7,228 nucleotides of DNA from Ktedonobacteraceae bacterium (lineage in GTDB: Bacteria; Chloroflexota; Ktedonobacteria; Ktedonobacterales; Ktedonobacteraceae): assembly GCA_014896635.1 (NCBI GenBank), contig JADBKA010000241.1, positions 1-7,228 of the forward strand, written 5' to 3'. Positions 1-4,244 of the stretch are shown in pieces (positions within the stretch are counted from its first letter, which is position 1; every line of letters begins with the position of its first letter). The position numbers were made by a program, and so were the translations under genes. The notes under the pieces are model-generated. The model made no database searches and was not told where the DNA came from. It worked only from the letters and a program-made list of their open reading frames with translations.

Positions 1-1
1 C

Positions 2-877
2 TACGTACCCGATGGAGCGTCCGTAGCTCTGGGACTGGCGCTGGAGTCGCTCATTCCCTATGCGGCAGCGCATGAGATCGTGCGCCAGCGTAAGCGCGGT
101 CTTACCCTGATCGGTCCTATTTCTGATATCCTTTTCGACACGCTGATCGGAGCTGGCTGTGTGACGAAGGTCACGGCGGCCTGGGTGGGCAACGTCAGCG
201 AAGGGCTGGCCCACTGTTATCGCCGCGCCGTCGAGAAGGGCATTCCGCACGCCATTACCGTCGAGGAGCACAGCAATTATACCATTGCGCTTGGTCTGCT
301 GGCTGCCAGTCTCGATGTGCCCTATATTCCCACGCGCTCGCTGCTCGGCAGCGATATTCCGCGCCAGAATCCGTCTCTGCGCCAGAGTCGTTCAGAACTT
401 GACGGTACGCCGCTGCTGCTGGTGCCGGCGCTGCGCCCGGATGTGACCATCCTGCATGTGCAGCGTAGCGACGAGGAGGGCAACGCGCACGTCTGGGGAA
501 ATCTGGGCGTGTGTGAAGAGGCCATGCTGGCCGCGCGCGATGTTATTCTTGTTGCCGAAGAGATCGTCGAGCGCGAAGTGATTACCAGCGATCCGAACCG
601 TGTCATCGGACCCTCGTTCAAAGTGCGAGCCGTCGTCCACGAAGCCTGGGGAGCGCATCCTTCATCCGTTCAAGGCTATTACAACCGCGATCATCAGTTT
701 TTTCATGAATATCATGTGCGCACGCGCAGTGTTGAAGATTTTCAGCAATGGCTTGATGAGTGGGTCTTGCAGGTGCCATCCCGCGCTGATTATGTGAAAA
801 AGCTTGGTGAGGAGCGAGTGCGCAGTCTGGGTGTCAGGGAGCATCGTTATGCTGCGCAGGTTGATTACGGGTATTAA
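2..877 (+). CDS. Family I CoA-transferase, alpha subunit (GctA-like), 5' partial
   Basis: The open frame runs in from the left edge (frame 2) with no stop, so the true start lies outside. The GTG at 80 is internal, because the residues before it (VPDGASVALGLALESLIPY) already match the family's N-terminal part. The fold and motifs fit subunit A of glutaconate/3-oxoacid type CoA-transferases: GLTLIGPISD, then GAGCV, an IPTRSLLGSDI segment, RPDVTILHVQRSDEEGNAHVWG, and a C-terminal AHPSSVQGYYNRDHQFFHEY followed by a WLDEWV segment. The last two closely resemble the tail of Acidaminococcus GctA-type proteins. The alpha subunit helps bind the CoA ester; the catalytic Glu is on the beta subunit, encoded 98 bp downstream. 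The pair moves CoA from one acyl group to another in the cytoplasm. The substrate cannot be read from sequence: glutaconate, a steroid ring intermediate (IpdA type) or another dicarboxylate are all possible. Confidence 0.9.
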   Translation, partial: YVPDGASVALGLALESLIPYAAAHEIVRQRKRGLTLIGPISDILFDTLIGAGCVTKVTAAWVGNVSEGLAHCYRRAVEKGIPHAITVEEHSNYTIALGLLAASLDVPYIPTRSLLGSDIPRQNPSLRQSRSELDGTPLLLVPALRPDVTILHVQRSDEEGNAHVWGNLGVCEEAMLAARDVILVAEEIVEREVITSDPNRVIGPSFKVRAVVHEAWGAHPSSVQGYYNRDHQFFHEYHVRTRSVEDFQQWLDEWVLQVPSRADYVKKLGEERVRSLGVREHRYAAQVDYGY

Positions 878-890
878 ATGACCGTCTCTT

Positions 891-919
891 GCAGGGGCGT
901 CCCTCGCGGGCGTCCTGGC
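891..919. repeat. GC-rich imperfect hairpin between CoA-transferase genes (REP-like)
   Basis: The arms AGGGGCG and GGGCGTCCT, with CCC/GGG around a TCGC loop, can fold into about 9 pairs (some G-U) with one bulged T. Its look, GGGGCGTCCC next to GGGCGTCC, resembles the short palindromic intergenic repeats common in Chloroflexota and cyanobacteria. It sits in an unusually long gap between two subunit genes that are normally adjacent. It may be a dispersed repeat copy or may affect the transcript between the subunits. The copy number outside this window is unknown. Confidence 0.35.
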
Positions 920-975
920 AAAGGATTCCTGAATCTGGTTGTGAAACTTAAAAAAGGACAGGAGAAAGAGCGGAT

Positions 976-1755
976 ATGAACTATACTCCCAGGGAACTGA
1001 TGGTGGTCTGCGCGGCCAGGCAGATACGCGATGGTGAGCATGTGTTCGTCGGTATGCGCCTGCCGCTGCTGGCTTTCGCGCTTGCCAAGCACACACACGC
1101 GCCTGAGAGCATTGGTATCTTCGAGGCGGGCATCATCCGCGATACGCCGTCGGCGGAACTGCTCTATACGATGGGTGATCCTCCCAACATCGTTGATGCG
1201 CTCTGGGCAACGAGTACGCGCAATGTGATCGGCCTGATGGCACAGGGAGAGATCCATCTGGGCTTTATCGGAGGCGCTGAAATCGACCGCTATGGGAATC
1301 TAAATACGTCAATGATTGGCGACTGGCAGCAGCCGCGCGTAAGGCTTCCGGGCAGTGGCGGCGGCGCGGACATTGCTTCGCTGGCCGGGCGGCTCGCCAT
1401 CATCATGCCGCACGAGAAGCATCGCCTGCGCGAGCGCGTTGATTACGTCACCAGTCCCGGCTATGGCTATCCCGGCGAGCAAGGGCCAGCCGGGACAGCG
1501 TGGCGGCAGCGCGTCGGTCTGCCACGCGGGGGACCGGTAGCCCTGATTACCACGCTCGCCGTCTTCACCTTCGATCCGGCAAGCGGCGAGGCGCTGTTGC
1601 AATCGTACCACCCCGGTGCCACGATTGAGCAGGTGCAGGAGCAGACAGGCTGGCCGTTGCGTCTGGCGCCTGATTGTGCCGAGACCATCCCACCGAACAA
1701 GGAAGAACTGTTTCTTATTCGCCAGTGCGATCCCCAGGGCGTGTGGACGCGCTGA
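976..1755 (+). CDS. Family I CoA-transferase, beta subunit (GctB-like)
   Basis: A complete 259-aa subunit B of a glutaconate-type CoA-transferase, close to the usual ~260 aa. The ATG at 976 is preceded by GGAG at 961-964. Residues 47-54 (GIFEAGII) match the VESGL motif that holds the catalytic glutamate of Acidaminococcus GctB, so E50 is the predicted nucleophile that forms the glutamyl-CoA thioester. Further family landmarks are IGGAEIDRYGNLNTSMIGD (about 96-114), the glycine-rich GSGGGADIA, and MPHEKHRLRERVDYVTSPG, which parallels the HEKRRF..KIDYVTSPG block of GctB. With the upstream alpha subunit it should form a heteromeric cytoplasmic enzyme. The two genes probably share a transcript despite the 98-bp gap. 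The acyl substrate is not determined; an IpdB-like steroid-degradation role is an alternative within the same family. Confidence 0.92.
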   Translation: MNYTPRELMVVCAARQIRDGEHVFVGMRLPLLAFALAKHTHAPESIGIFEAGIIRDTPSAELLYTMGDPPNIVDALWATSTRNVIGLMAQGEIHLGFIGGAEIDRYGNLNTSMIGDWQQPRVRLPGSGGGADIASLAGRLAIIMPHEKHRLRERVDYVTSPGYGYPGEQGPAGTAWRQRVGLPRGGPVALITTLAVFTFDPASGEALLQSYHPGATIEQVQEQTGWPLRLAPDCAETIPPNKEELFLIRQCDPQGVWTR

Positions 1756-1774
1756 ACCGGGCTTGAACCGGGCT
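1753..1774. repeat. 11-bp tandem direct duplication at the stop codon
   Basis: TGAACCGGGCT occurs twice back to back (1753-1763 and 1764-1774). The first copy begins with the TGA stop of the CoA-transferase beta gene. It looks like a recent slippage duplication in the 42-bp gap between convergent genes. The second copy supplies no in-frame stop (11 bp is not a multiple of 3), so it has no evident coding effect. Confidence 0.85.
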
Positions 1775-1797
1775 GCTGAAGATAGCGAAATTGCCGG

Positions 1798-2510
1798 TCA
1801 GACCGAGCGGGCGGCAGGCCCGACATCGCCATAGGCATGCACGTGCTCGCAGATCATCCGCAGTACCTGCTCAATATCGCCGCTCGCTCGCTTAAACACA
1901 TCGGCATCAATGGTGAGCGGCGCGCCGAGTACCACCAGTGGCGCGCCGTATTCAGGTGTGCGCATGGCCTGTCCGGCGATAGTCCCCCAACCGCCTGCAC
2001 GGGGATATGTACCGCCTCGACAACGGCTCGCAAGTCATCCAATGGACTCAGAGGGGGCAGACCTGCCGTCGCCTGACCTCGTCGCTCATCGTAGCCGATA
2101 TGATGAATGACATAATCGCAGCCCAGATCCTCAAGCAGGCGAGCGGCGGCAATTTTGTCCTCAGTCGCCAGGTTATCGCCCATCACCTGAAGATTGTAGT
2201 CCTGGCCCGCTCGCACGACAGCTTTGATCGTCTCTTTGTGAGCGCAGGCCATGACCACGACGTGGGTTGCGCCGGCACGGGCCATCATCTCCGCTTCGAG
2301 CCAGCCACCATCCATTGTTTTTAAATCAGCCACGATTGGAACAGCCGGGAACGCCTGGCGCAGCGCTCGTACGCCGTGCATACCTTCTGCAATGATGAGA
2401 GGCGTACCCGCTTCTAGCCAATCGACGCCTGCTGCTATGGCGAGGCGGGCCGTTTCAAGCGCCTCTGGAATGTTCGTCACATCAAGTGAGATCTGCACCA
2501 CTGTTTTCAT
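1798..2510 (-). pseudogene. 3-hexulose-6-phosphate synthase-like protein (OMPDC superfamily), frameshifted
   Basis: Read from ATG at 2510 (GGAGAG at 2516-2521, 5-nt spacing), the first 180 residues are an intact (beta/alpha)8 enzyme of the orotidine-5'-phosphate decarboxylase superfamily. D10, E33 and the DLKTMD motif (D62, K64, D67) are present, plus H136 in HHIGYDER and VGGLS near 174-178. D112 (in MGDNLA) aligns with the Asp found in 3-hexulose-6-phosphate synthases, where keto-gulonate-6-P decarboxylases have Glu, so HPS is the better guess. After GLSPD the frame becomes nonsense and stops near 1854. Shifting by one base at 1969-1973 restores 57 family-like residues (QAMRTPEYGAPLVVLGAPLT... 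to ...ICEHVHAYGDV) ending at 1798, about 237 aa in total. The simplest reading is one lost C in GAC-CAG. HPS joins formaldehyde and ribulose-5-P, or runs in reverse; its usual partner, 6-phospho-3-hexuloisomerase, is not in the window. A sequencing error is possible. There is no slippery heptamer for programmed frameshifting. Confidence 0.9.
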
Positions 2511-2531
2511 CGGTTCTCTCCATAATCAATC

Positions 2532-2544
2532 CTCTATACTAGAG
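2532..2544. promoter_or_regulatory. 13-bp palindrome over the -10 of the HPS-like gene
   Basis: CTCTA TAC TAGAG is a perfect inverted repeat with a 3-nt centre. It covers the predicted -10 hexamer of the minus-strand promoter, a natural place for a repressor site. The arms are only 5 bp, so chance cannot be excluded. Confidence 0.35.
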
Positions 2545-2563
2545 ATACCATTACATTTGTTAA
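2536..2563 (-). promoter_or_regulatory. Predicted promoter of the HPS-like gene
   Basis: On the minus strand, TTAACA (2563-2558, 5 of 6 to the -35 consensus) and TAGTAT (2541-2536, 4 of 6 to the -10) are 16 bp apart. They would start the transcript near 2529, leaving a ~19-nt leader that contains the GGAGAG ribosome site. Inferred by consensus matching only. Confidence 0.5.
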
Positions 2564-2565
2564 AA
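2551..2565. repeat. TTACATTTGYTAAAA motif, copy 1
   Basis: TTACATTTGTTAAAA here is matched at 14 of 15 positions by 3165-3179, on the other side of the regulator gene. It overlaps the -35 of the HPS-like promoter. It shares CATTTG with the two CATTTGCTTCA copies nearby, so all four may be versions of one operator. Confidence 0.5.
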
Positions 2566-2571
2566 AACAAC

Positions 2572-2582
2572 CATTTGCTTCA
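2572..2582. repeat. CATTTGCTTCA direct repeat, copy 1
   Basis: The 11-mer CATTTGCTTCA recurs at 2665-2675, 93 bp away. The flanks are also alike (AACAAC before, AGAT after, with one inserted base each way), giving about 20 similar bases. It is a candidate binding site for the adjacent SorC-type regulator. Confidence 0.5.
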
Positions 2583-2596
2583 GATTGAATAAAAAT

Positions 2597-2611
2597 ATAC
2601 AAATTTTGTAT
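2597..2611. promoter_or_regulatory. 15-bp perfect palindrome in the divergent control region
   Basis: ATACAAA T TTTGTAT is a perfect inverted repeat with 7-bp arms and a one-base centre. It lies between the two divergent promoters, about 10 bp before the -35 of the regulator promoter. Its symmetry suits a dimeric DNA-binding protein. It is AT-rich, so the statistical weight is moderate. Confidence 0.5.
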
Positions 2612-2620
2612 CGTCAGAAC

Positions 2621-2649
2621 TTGATATAACCTGGAAAACAGGTTATAAC
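2621..2649 (+). promoter_or_regulatory. Predicted promoter of the SorC-type regulator
   Basis: TTGATA (2621-2626, 5 of 6) and TATAAC (2644-2649, 5 of 6) are separated by exactly 17 bp. The start would be near 2656, about 94 nt before the ATG at 2750. This is the best promoter match in the middle of the window and it coincides with an inverted repeat. Confidence 0.65.
2625..2647. promoter_or_regulatory. 23-bp inverted repeat filling the regulator promoter (putative operator)
   Basis: TATAACCTG and CAGGTTATA are perfect 9-bp arms around GAAAA. The repeat runs from the last bases of the -35 to the first bases of the -10, so a bound protein would occlude RNA polymerase. The position suggests autoregulation by the downstream SorC-type protein, but the binder is inferred. 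Confidence 0.6.
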
Positions 2650-2664
2650 TTTTATGGGGAACAA

Positions 2665-2675
2665 CATTTGCTTCA
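2665..2675. repeat. CATTTGCTTCA direct repeat, copy 2
   Basis: This is the second copy of the 11-mer at 2572-2582. It falls just downstream of the predicted transcript start of the regulator, so it would lie in its leader or act as a downstream operator. Confidence 0.5.
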
Positions 2676-2749
2676 AGATGATCTGTACTGTCTAGCACTT
2701 TCAAGACCTCTCAAACTGTTATGTGAAAGTAGAGAAGGAAGAAAAATCT

Positions 2750-3094
2750 ATGTTTACAGATATTCCAGGGAATGTGCCTGAGAGCAGCTTACTGAGCGAT
2801 GATCACTTTTTACGCAAAGTGGCTAATTTTCACTATTATGTAGGAGATACCCAGGAGAGGATTGCGAAGAAGCTCAATTGCTCACGGCAAACGGTCGGCA
2901 AAGCACTCCAGAGAGCGCGGGAAAGAGGCATCGTACGTATCGTGGTAGTGCCGGAAGAGCGTGCAGGCTACCTGGATAATCTGGCTCGTGCAGTTCACTT
3001 TACAAAAATTTCTGCTCCCAAATATGAAATATTCGGCAAGTGTTACAGACAAGTATCTTTGCAACTTTTGTCAAAAGGGATGCAATGGAATTAA
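2750..3094 (+). pseudogene. SorC/DeoR-type sugar-responsive regulator, N-terminal remnant
   Basis: The ATG at 2750 is preceded by GAAGGAAG at about 2733-2740 and is preferred over an in-frame GTG at 2723. The 114-aa product has the family's N-terminal helix-turn-helix: LRKVANFHYYVGDTQERIAKK, then CSRQTVGKALQRARERGIV (about residues 21-62), followed by VVVPEERAGYLDNLAR. This is the typical start of SorC regulators, which are normally about 310-330 aa and end in a large sugar-phosphate-binding domain. That effector domain is missing: after about residue 82 the sequence loses family resemblance and stops at 3094. No frame downstream restores it. The tail IFGKCYRQVSLQLLSKGM faintly recalls an AAEYL..LL..G segment of the effector domain, which would imply an internal deletion, but this is weak. 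It probably once controlled the divergent HPS-like gene. A stand-alone DNA-binding protein is the alternative. Confidence 0.75.
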
Positions 3095-3164
3095 TAGTAG
3101 GCGAATCAGACAAGCGCATACAAACGTTTTTTCCCCAATATTTATGATAATTGCACTATCTCTT

Positions 3165-3179
3165 TTACATTTGCTAAAA
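3165..3179. repeat. TTACATTTGYTAAAA motif, copy 2
   Basis: TTACATTTGCTAAAA matches 2551-2565 at 14 of 15 bases. It lies downstream of the regulator remnant and just upstream of the promoter-like AT-rich stretch for the small membrane-protein genes, so the two copies bracket the regulator. Confidence 0.5.
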
Positions 3180-3192
3180 TTTTTCAAAGCGA

Positions 3193-3232
3193 TTGACTAA
3201 TAATTCTATTCACTATAAACTTTAATTATAAT
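3193..3232 (+). promoter_or_regulatory. Candidate promoter before the small membrane-protein genes
   Basis: A perfect TATAAT lies at 3227-3232 with only a weak -35 (TTCTAT, 3204-3209) 17 bp upstream. Alternatively TTGACT (3193-3198) and TATAAA (3214-3219) are 15 bp apart. The whole stretch is strongly AT-rich. Either could drive transcription through the hairpin leader to the gene at 3360. Confidence 0.4.
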
Positions 3233-3251
3233 AGTCATCGTATGTAAAGTG

Positions 3252-3296
3252 ATAGAAGGTAAGCCACCGGTAATCCTGCCTGTGCTACCTTTCTAT
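3252..3296 (+). other. Hairpin in the leader of the 86-aa membrane protein gene
   Basis: ATAGAAGGTA (3252-3261) pairs with TACCTTTCTAT (3286-3296) over 10 bp with one bulged base, enclosing a 24-nt loop. It lies about 65 nt before the start codon. The loop contains AGCCA...CCTGCC, loosely like a cobalamin box, but the rest of that riboswitch is absent. A structured 5' leader or RNA processing signal is possible; no known riboswitch class is recognised. Confidence 0.4.
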
Positions 3297-3359
3297 TGCA
3301 ATCAGTTCTGAGGACAATCAGTAATGTTGTACGACCTGCACCATCCGAGAGGAGGATGT

Positions 3360-3620
3360 ATGAGGGCAAGTCGGTTAACCTTCCCCGGCATGTTTCTTTT
3401 CTGTACTGTTGTATTCACGCTACTGATGCTGTTTTCCCTTCACCAGATTGCGGTTCCTGATGGTCCTCTTACACCGTTGGGTTGGATCGACCTTGTATTC
3501 GTCATCCTGTTCTGGAGTGTGTTGTTTCTTTTCACCTGCACCCTATGTATACTCGTAGTGTTGTTCGCACTGGAGGAGATTCGGATGAGAGGGATGCTGA
3601 CTCAGGGTGCAGCGCCGTAA
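3360..3620 (+). CDS. Small two-TM membrane protein, 86 aa, unknown function
   Basis: I do not recognise a family. The ATG at 3360 follows a strong AGAGGAGG at 3348-3355, with a short 4-nt spacing. An in-frame ATG at 3324 with GAGGA upstream would add 12 polar residues and cannot be excluded. The protein has two hydrophobic segments, about residues 9-27 (GMFLFCTVVFTLLMLF) and 43-70 (DLVFVILFWSVLFLFTCTL), joined by a short loop with proline and acidic residues (VPDGPLTPLGW). It ends in a charged ALEEIRMRG tail. It follows the regulator remnant by 265 bp, and a 31-aa single-TM gene lies 127 bp further on. The pairing of tiny membrane proteins suggests a shared transcript, but no function can be given. 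Confidence 0.6.
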   Translation: MRASRLTFPGMFLFCTVVFTLLMLFSLHQIAVPDGPLTPLGWIDLVFVILFWSVLFLFTCTLCILVVLFALEEIRMRGMLTQGAAP

Positions 3621-3627
3621 ATGATAA

Positions 3628-3669
3628 CCATAGTGTCCCTCCTCGTAGAAGACGACCCCGTTACTATGG
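3628..3669. other. Inverted repeat CCATAGT...ACTATGG
   Basis: Perfect 7-bp arms (3628-3634 and 3663-3669) are separated by 28 nt, just after the stop of the 86-aa gene. There is no T-tract, so it is not a standard intrinsic terminator. Its role is unknown. Confidence 0.3.
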
Positions 3670-3681
3670 CACCTTGAACTG

Positions 3682-3716
3682 GGATGAGCCAGAAGGAGCT
3701 TAGCATAGACTCATCC
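3682..3716. other. Inverted repeat GGATGAG...CTCATCC
   Basis: Perfect 7-bp arms (3682-3688 and 3710-3716) enclose 21 nt and lie about 30 nt before the 31-aa gene. As RNA it would form a hairpin upstream of the AGAGAGGA ribosome site. It is followed by A-rich, not T-rich, sequence, so a leader structure or transcript-end stabiliser is likelier than a terminator. Confidence 0.35.
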
Positions 3717-3747
3717 ATTTCATGAAAAAAAACAGAGAGGACAAAAC

Positions 3748-3843
3748 ATGGGTCTCGAAACGATGATCATACTCTGGCTGGTGGCCTTCATTCTGGGCAT
3801 ACTTGTCGGGGCCTCAATTGCTCGCCCCAAAAACTCGTGGTAG
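3748..3843 (+). CDS. 31-aa single-TM small protein
   Basis: The ATG at 3748 is preceded by AGAGAGGA at 3734-3741 with 6-nt spacing, a textbook ribosome site. The product is MGLETMIILW followed by LVAFILGILVGASIARPKNSW. Residues 6-24 form one uninterrupted hydrophobic helix with a GxLxGA glycine face, ending in a short basic/polar tail. The initiation site, the clear membrane helix and the ATG start argue for real translation despite the short length. The last eight codons and the stop lie inside a 38-bp sequence that is repeated 76 bp downstream. The family is not recognised. Small single-helix proteins often partner larger membrane complexes, but none is identified here. Confidence 0.55.
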   Translation: MGLETMIILWLVAFILGILVGASIARPKNSW

Positions 3844-3854
3844 ATTATGTCATC
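3817..3854. repeat. 38-bp perfect direct repeat, copy 1
   Basis: It is identical to 3893-3930. This copy includes the last eight codons (IARPKNSW) and the TAG stop of the 31-aa gene plus 11 bp beyond. The two copies are 76 bp apart start to start with an unrelated 38-bp spacer. Confidence 0.97.
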
Positions 3855-3892
3855 GTTCGCATCTTTGTACGGTCCAGCCTGATCTGGCCGCC

Positions 3893-3930
3893 ATTGCTCG
3901 CCCCAAAAACTCGTGGTAGATTATGTCATC
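3893..3930. repeat. 38-bp perfect direct repeat, copy 2
   Basis: This is the second copy of 3817-3854. The 76-bp offset puts it in a different frame from the 31-aa gene, and no start codon with a good ribosome site leads into it. It is therefore a non-coding duplicate of a gene 3' end, perhaps left by a duplication followed by deletion, or by loss of an element between the copies. Confidence 0.97.
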
Positions 3931-4244
3931 TATGCCTGACAGCCTGCATAGCAGCCTGCAAGGTGTCATCGGACAGGAACAGGAGGGCGTGCCTGGCGCG
4001 CTCTCCTGCCTCCTGCCCTCTCTTCTATCCCCCGCCTATCCCCCGACAAAAGAGAAGCCTGACTGCCACAACTCCTAGAGGCTGTGCGCTTTTGGAAAAA
4101 CAACCGTTTATAACCAGTAGACGTACTATTCATTGCTGGGCAAGTAGGGAGAAAAGTAGAAGGGAGTTCAGGAGTGAAAGTATTGCTTTGCTTTTTTTCT
4201 CTTTCCACTTTGCAACGAAAAGTTATTGAGCCGAGGACTGCGCA
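3931..4244. other. 314-bp non-coding stretch before the lipoprotein gene
   Basis: No convincing gene is seen. An open frame across 3837-4229 has an atypical composition (Ser/Arg/Cys-rich), no ribosome site and no recognisable motif. The stretch holds one strong GC hairpin (3980-4008), pyrimidine-rich sequence at about 4000-4045, and a purine-rich then T-rich run at 4140-4210. GAGGA at 4233-4237 is the ribosome site for the gene at 4245. No clear -35/-10 pair is visible. Confidence 0.6.
3980..4008. other. Strong 12-bp GC hairpin
   Basis: CAGGAGGGCGTG pairs fully (two G-U) with CGCGCTCTCCTG around a CCTGG loop. It is the most stable short stem in the window. No T-tract follows, so it is not a classical intrinsic terminator. 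It may be a transcript-end stabiliser, a rho-aided stop or a piece of a small RNA. Confidence 0.5.

Noticed and set aside
5..1755. A linked acyl-CoA degradation operon spanning CoA-transferase and enoyl-CoA hydratase
   Set aside because: The two are about 4 kb apart with an opposite-strand gene and unrelated genes between, so no operon can be claimed.
1965..1976. Programmed ribosomal frameshift in the HPS-like gene
   Set aside because: No slippery heptamer or downstream stimulatory stem is evident at the junction, and this family is not known for recoding.
3261..3283. Cobalamin-riboswitch box (AGCCA...CCTGCC similarity)
   Set aside because: Only the ends of the box match, the middle differs in length, and the upstream conserved elements of the riboswitch are absent in AT-rich sequence.
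3482..3703. 73-codon open frame overlapping the 86-aa membrane protein in another frame
   Set aside because: No ribosome site. The overlapping frame has a strong one and a clear membrane-protein pattern. The Arg-rich tail (RRRRPRYYG) had no recognisable family.
4161..4205. Intrinsic terminator before the T-rich run near 4190-4200
   Set aside because: The only stem leading into the T-run is about 4 bp (AAAG/CTTT), too weak to call.
3837..4229. 130-codon open frame on the + strand between the small genes and the lipoprotein gene
   Set aside because: GTG start without ribosome site, runs through the 38-bp repeat and a stable hairpin, and gives a Ser/Arg/Cys-rich product with no motif. Judged to be chance.
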